Of a stretch of 55,280 bases of DNA, positions 54,674 through 55,280 are shown piece after piece. Source of the DNA: Acidobacteriota bacterium (GTDB lineage: Bacteria > Acidobacteriota > Terriglobia > Acidiferrales > UBA7541); contig JACQDE010000082.1 in NCBI GenBank assembly GCA_016201285.1, forward strand, positions 1 to 55,280, given 5' to 3'. Both the position numbers and the translations under genes were made by a program. Each line of letters opens with the position of its first letter. The stretch's first letter is position 1. The notes beneath the pieces were generated by a model. It worked only from the letters and a program-made list of their open reading frames with translations, made no database searches and had not been told where the DNA came from.

Positions 54674-55210
54674 CTATCCCGAATGATCCTGCTTAGTTGT
54701 CACATAATACGGCGCGTATCTAATCTGTTTTCTTTCCTTCTTACGGAAGGGGTAGAAGCCGTCGTAGTAGCGCAAAGTGTGCACCTTGCCATCGAGCTCG
54801 ATTCTACCAACGCACTTTGTGATTACCGACCCTACGGACCAGGTTTCTTCCTCGAACTTTCCTTCGATGATGGCCTCACATATGTGCCTCACATCTGGAA
54901 TAGTCTCATCTCCATTTCCGACCATCATTTCGAAGGAAGTGCTTTGGCCCGCCCACAAATATACGTTTGGACAATCATCCTCTACATGCGCCTGAATCTG
55001 AGCACACGCGGAATCCTTCGGAGTTAGCCGAACGCTAACACCTTTGTGACTAATCTCTGGGGCACTCTTGATTTCAAGAATGGCGCAATCGGGCGGCACA
55101 GAGGCCGCAATTTCCTCGAAAAGTTTGACAATTTCTGCCTCTAGCAGGGTGCTGAAGAACGGGTGATTTTTTCGATGCGGGTGCCATTGCGAGTCAACGT
55201 GAGTCTGCAC
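54674..55210 (-). CDS. Hypothetical protein
   Basis: 178 residues from GTG 55210; an in-frame stop upstream (about 55229-55231) shows the start lies inside the window, but there is no clear ribosome site. No signal peptide or membrane helix. Mixed alpha/beta character: LEAEIVKLFEEIAASVPPDC, ISHKGVSVRLTPKDSACAQI, and a C-terminal stretch with YYDGFYPFRKKERKQIRY. AT-richer than the neighbouring radical SAM gene, which hints at acquisition. No family recognised and no operon partner; the 150 bases before the radical SAM start show nothing clear. Confidence 0.65.
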   Translation of the reverse strand: MQTHVDSQWHPHRKNHPFFSTLLEAEIVKLFEEIAASVPPDCAILEIKSAPEISHKGVSVRLTPKDSACAQIQAHVEDDCPNVYLWAGQSTSFEMMVGNGDETIPDVRHICEAIIEGKFEEETWSVGSVITKCVGRIELDGKVHTLRYYDGFYPFRKKERKQIRYAPYYVTTKQDHSG

Positions 55211-55280
55211 GGAGCGGCTTTTGGTTCCGGTGGTATCCGTGTTTTATTCTTGCGCACGGCTGAGTTCCTTCCCTGTTCGC

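Overview
This GC-rich window reads like the chromosome of an Acidobacteriota bacterium, probably near Solibacter or Bryobacter. That placement is inferred from gene content: an Oar-type TonB-dependent receptor with an N-terminal carboxypeptidase-regulatory domain, many secreted TPR and FG-GAP/ASPIC-UnbV (CRTAC1-type) proteins, a membrane multiheme cytochrome fused to TPRs, and very large YD-repeat (Rhs) proteins. No rRNA, tRNA or CRISPR array was seen.

Layout. (1) 87-12745, minus: a receptor/TPR/CRTAC1/TPR/GH13 amylase/CRTAC1 operon. The last four genes overlap by ATGA or sit 7 bp apart. A strong terminator-like hairpin lies just after the receptor, and another closes the operon at 26-54. A secreted BamE/OmlA-like protein lies upstream (13239-14042). 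(2) 14348-22483, plus: a five-heme cytochrome-TPR membrane protein, a CRTAC1 protein, and a TPR-CRTAC1 fusion, almost without spacers. TPR and CRTAC1 units are separate genes in (1) and one chain in (2), which suggests they work together at the cell surface. (3) 22702-34474, minus: an Rhs island with a secreted protein, a giant rhs gene, a HEAT-repeat protein (candidate immunity), an orphan Rhs tip with a different C-terminus, and a small membrane protein. A 3527-bp IS1595-type transposon (29920-33446) has cut the rhs gene. It carries a complete type II restriction-modification set: C5-methyltransferase, PD-(D/E)xK nuclease, a 50-residue basic protein and Vsr, all translationally coupled to the transposase. 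Removing the element and one copy of the 6-bp target duplication restores an exact 1567-codon rhs frame. A third rhs fragment lies at 44219-44429.

(4) 34626-38542, plus: an amidase and a secreted GH31 alpha-glucosidase. (5) 38567-43314, minus: ilvC-ilvB-ilvN-ilvD for branched-chain amino acids. (6) 43602-51750: a small secreted protein, msrA, a quinol-monooxygenase-like protein, msrB, a membrane protein, a GH30-like lipoprotein, a flavin oxidoreductase-polyferredoxin fusion with a zinc-ribbon partner, and yggX. (7) 51747-54523, minus: a B12-binding-type radical SAM protein whose apparent stop is an in-frame UGA in a Cys-UGA-Ala-Glu-Pro tail. Reading UGA as selenocysteine adds 26 residues, and the new stop overlaps the ATG of the next gene, an ATP-grasp enzyme, by exactly 4 bp. 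A bSECIS-like hairpin sits at the right distance. A hypothetical gene follows at the window edge.

The two most interesting items are the selenoprotein/ATP-grasp pair and the restriction-modification transposon sitting inside the rhs gene.
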